The notes below the pieces were generated by a model. The model was not told the DNA's origin and did not search any database. It saw only the letters and a program-made list of their open reading frames with translations. From contig JBBPEB010000005.1 of NCBI GenBank assembly GCA_039096225.1, positions 877,501-941,500 of the forward strand: a stretch of DNA of 64,000 nucleotides. The letters are read 5' to 3'. The stretch comes from Blastocystis sp. Blastoise (Eukaryota; Sar; Bigyra; Opalinata; Blastocystidae). Each line of letters starts with the position of its first letter. The first letter of the stretch is position 1. Below, one piece after another: positions 62,830 to 64,000 of this stretch. A program made the position numbers and the translations under genes.

Positions 62830-63501
62830 TTAAGATGCAGTAAAGTATATATAAAGATTTGTATTTGATAAATCAATTGGATTATTTAATTGATCATATA
62901 TTTCCCATTGGATATCTGTATATTTACCATCAATACATGGAATAGATAAATCACTTAAAGCAAATGTATTATCAAATCCTTGTTTAGCATATAAAGGAAT
63001 AGAAATTAAATCATTATCTTTATTAATAATATCACAATACACACGTAACATATAGATCTTATACCATGAAATATTATTGGATATATATTCATCAGTAAAT
63101 ACGATTGTATCACCCGGACTAAAGTATGGTGATTTAATGCCTAAGTATTTAAATAGTCCAGAACTAAGACCACATTCAAACCAATGATTTGATTTAAAAG
63201 TTTTAGTTTCTTTATTATAGCTGAAACCATAAGGTTCTCCTTCAACATAGGATTTCATTTTTTTTCCAATTTCATATAATTGATCTAAAAAATCTTCTAA
63301 AGTATAATTTCCAGCTGGAAATGTATATCTACCAGCATTATCATAAAACTGAATATTGAATTCAGGAATATTAATGATATCACTTGTATTCACTAATGTA
63401 TTGATATGAGTTATATTTTTACCTACTAAATCCAAAGTATAATTGAATTGTTCATGACAGATTTGACTTGTAATTTTACTTAGATGAGATATTGATGTCA
63501 T
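62830..63501 (-). CDS. Penton/minor capsid-like protein
   Basis: 223 residues, intron-free, predicted mostly beta. The N-terminus (FNYTLDLVGKNITHINTLVN) is followed by FYDNAGRYTFPAGNYTLEDF, then YLGIKSPYFSPGD, LRVYCDII, and a C-terminus reading YTDIQWEIYDQLNNPIDLSN then LYIYFTAS. The pattern of NYTLEDFL..., a ..YCDI(I/V) strand and a final I.W.I.D..N.PIDL..... strand recalls the penton-like single jelly-roll proteins beside MCP in Polintons and Polinton-like viruses. This is pattern memory, not an alignment, so the assignment is provisional. It lies between the MCP-like fragment and the ATPase, the expected position. Confidence 0.6.
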   Translation of the reverse strand: MTSISHLSKITSQICHEQFNYTLDLVGKNITHINTLVNTSDIINIPEFNIQFYDNAGRYTFPAGNYTLEDFLDQLYEIGKKMKSYVEGEPYGFSYNKETKTFKSNHWFECGLSSGLFKYLGIKSPYFSPGDTIVFTDEYISNNISWYKIYMLRVYCDIINKDNDLISIPLYAKQGFDNTFALSDLSIPCIDGKYTDIQWEIYDQLNNPIDLSNTNLYIYFTAS

Positions 63502-63533
63502 TTTTTATTAAATAAATTAATTATGTATTGATA

Positions 63534-63543
63534 AACAAAACAA
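63534..63543 (-). promoter_or_regulatory. Gene-junction decamer copy 1 (TTGTTTTGTT)
   Basis: Coding-strand TTGTTTTGTT, 56 nt after the MCP-like stop and 33 nt before the penton-like ATG. Confidence 0.8.
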
Positions 63544-63598
63544 TATTTTTAAGATTAATATAAAGTTGATACAAATAAGAAAATATTATATAATTAAA

Positions 63599-64000
63599 TT
63601 AATTGGTTGCACCATCTCTAACAAATTTAACAAATATAAAATGAGCATATAAAGTATAAGTACCACTAGTAATATTTGCACCATTATATTCAGTTAATAA
63701 GGAGATATTAACTTCACAACCACTACGAGTATTGACATCAACAACACTTGAAATAGGGAATATATAAATAGGTTGTTCATACCACTTTTCACCATTCAAA
63801 GGAGATTGAGGATGACTATTACATCTCCAAGTATTATAAAGCATAGCATTAGGAATAATTTGTGATGGATTCGTTGTTTTATATGTAGTAGGGAAATCCG
63901 TCTTAGGTAAGATATTTTGACCACCAATTTGGAATTGACACATCTTCAATAATTCAGTCTTAATAGGAATCATACTCTTCTCTTGAGTTGTAAAATATAG
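63599..64000 (-). CDS. Probable major capsid protein, C-terminal part (cut by window edge)
   Basis: The frame stays open to the last base of the window (nine more codons upstream of the first Met at 63973), so this is the 3' part of a longer gene. Visible: LLKMCQFQIGGQNILPKTDF, which resembles the strand carrying Q.GG.N(I/V)L in double jelly-roll capsid proteins, then WYEQPIYIFPISSVVDVNTR and the closing strand SGTYTLYAHFIFVKFVRDGA. The position just ahead of a penton-like gene and a packaging ATPase supports a major capsid protein. The evidence is partial, and a different structural protein is possible. Confidence 0.55.
   Translation of the reverse strand, partial: LYFTTQEKSMIPIKTELLKMCQFQIGGQNILPKTDFPTTYKTTNPSQIIPNAMLYNTWRCNSHPQSPLNGEKWYEQPIYIFPISSVVDVNTRSGCEVNISLLTEYNGANITSGTYTLYAHFIFVKFVRDGATN

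Larger units (their letters stand above)
57108..64000. mobile_element. One end of an integrated Polinton-like virus / Maverick-type element
   Basis: Six intron-free head-to-tail genes with capsid-like, penton-like and packaging-ATPase products, a convergent small gene at the outer end, common intergenic decamers, and no TA/TTA arrays. This contrasts sharply with the intron-rich host DNA to the left. No integrase, DNA polymerase or protease lies in the window; these would be beyond 64000. The left border is not proven: the foldback at 56992-57107 or the AGTGTAGGGTAG sequence at about 57139 are candidates. Confidence 0.72.

Overview
The window is a very AT-rich piece of a nuclear genome from a microbial eukaryote. 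Host genes carry many GT..AG introns. Some introns are very short (34-45 nt where I could place both ends); many others are stuffed with (TA)n or (TTA)n repeats and end in TATATAG. Three tRNA genes (Ser-AGA, Asp-GTC, Pro-AGG) and the standard code with TAA/TAG stops fit this. I cannot name the organism. An intron-rich protist or a flagellated early fungus would both fit. A possible C2CD3-like centriolar protein hints at a centriole-bearing lineage.

Layout, left to right. 1-5507: 3' part of a MIB/HERC2-SPRY-HECT ubiquitin ligase. 6030-14052: a giant secreted/type I membrane protein (B) with galactose-binding, discoidin-like, putative-Ig (He_PIG) and Cys-rich modules, six of them repeating exactly every 420 bp. 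15124-16204: a CTP-dependent polyprenol (phytol/dolichol) kinase-like membrane protein. 16946-18592: a MATE transporter. 19083-19164: tRNA-Ser. 19436-22792: an Hsp110/Hsp70-like ATPase fused to a TPR domain. 23693-28745: a long disordered Asn/Pro/Thr-rich protein. 30002-33022: a secreted GH123/DUF4091-like protein. 33622-33693: tRNA-Asp. 33830-35812 (-): a TIPIN/Csm3/Swi3-like fork-protection subunit, head-to-head with a C2CD3-like C2 protein (35766-38012). 38630-44535 and 46303-53493: two more members (J and L) of the giant surface protein family, separated by a glutathione S-transferase gene (44844-45875). 54632-54703: tRNA-Pro.

From about 57 kb to the right edge the character changes. Microsatellites and introns disappear, and six compact genes lie head to tail on the minus strand. 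They are a probable major capsid protein fragment cut by the window edge, a penton/minor-capsid-like protein, an A32/FtsK-type packaging ATPase and three virion-like proteins of unknown function. I read this as one end of an integrated Polinton-like virus/Maverick-type element; its replication and integration genes would lie beyond the window.

The element has features I have not seen named. An exact decamer (TTGTTTTGTT on the coding strand) lies 35-56 nt past the stop of all six minus-strand genes. A perfect eight-unit heat-shock element sits 48 bp upstream of a small acidic ORF on the opposite strand. A GC-rich 116-nt foldback lies at the likely left border. GxG-type sites, possible maturation-protease targets, recur in several of the proteins. 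Together these suggest an element whose first (leftmost) gene answers to host stress and whose structural genes share one punctuation signal.
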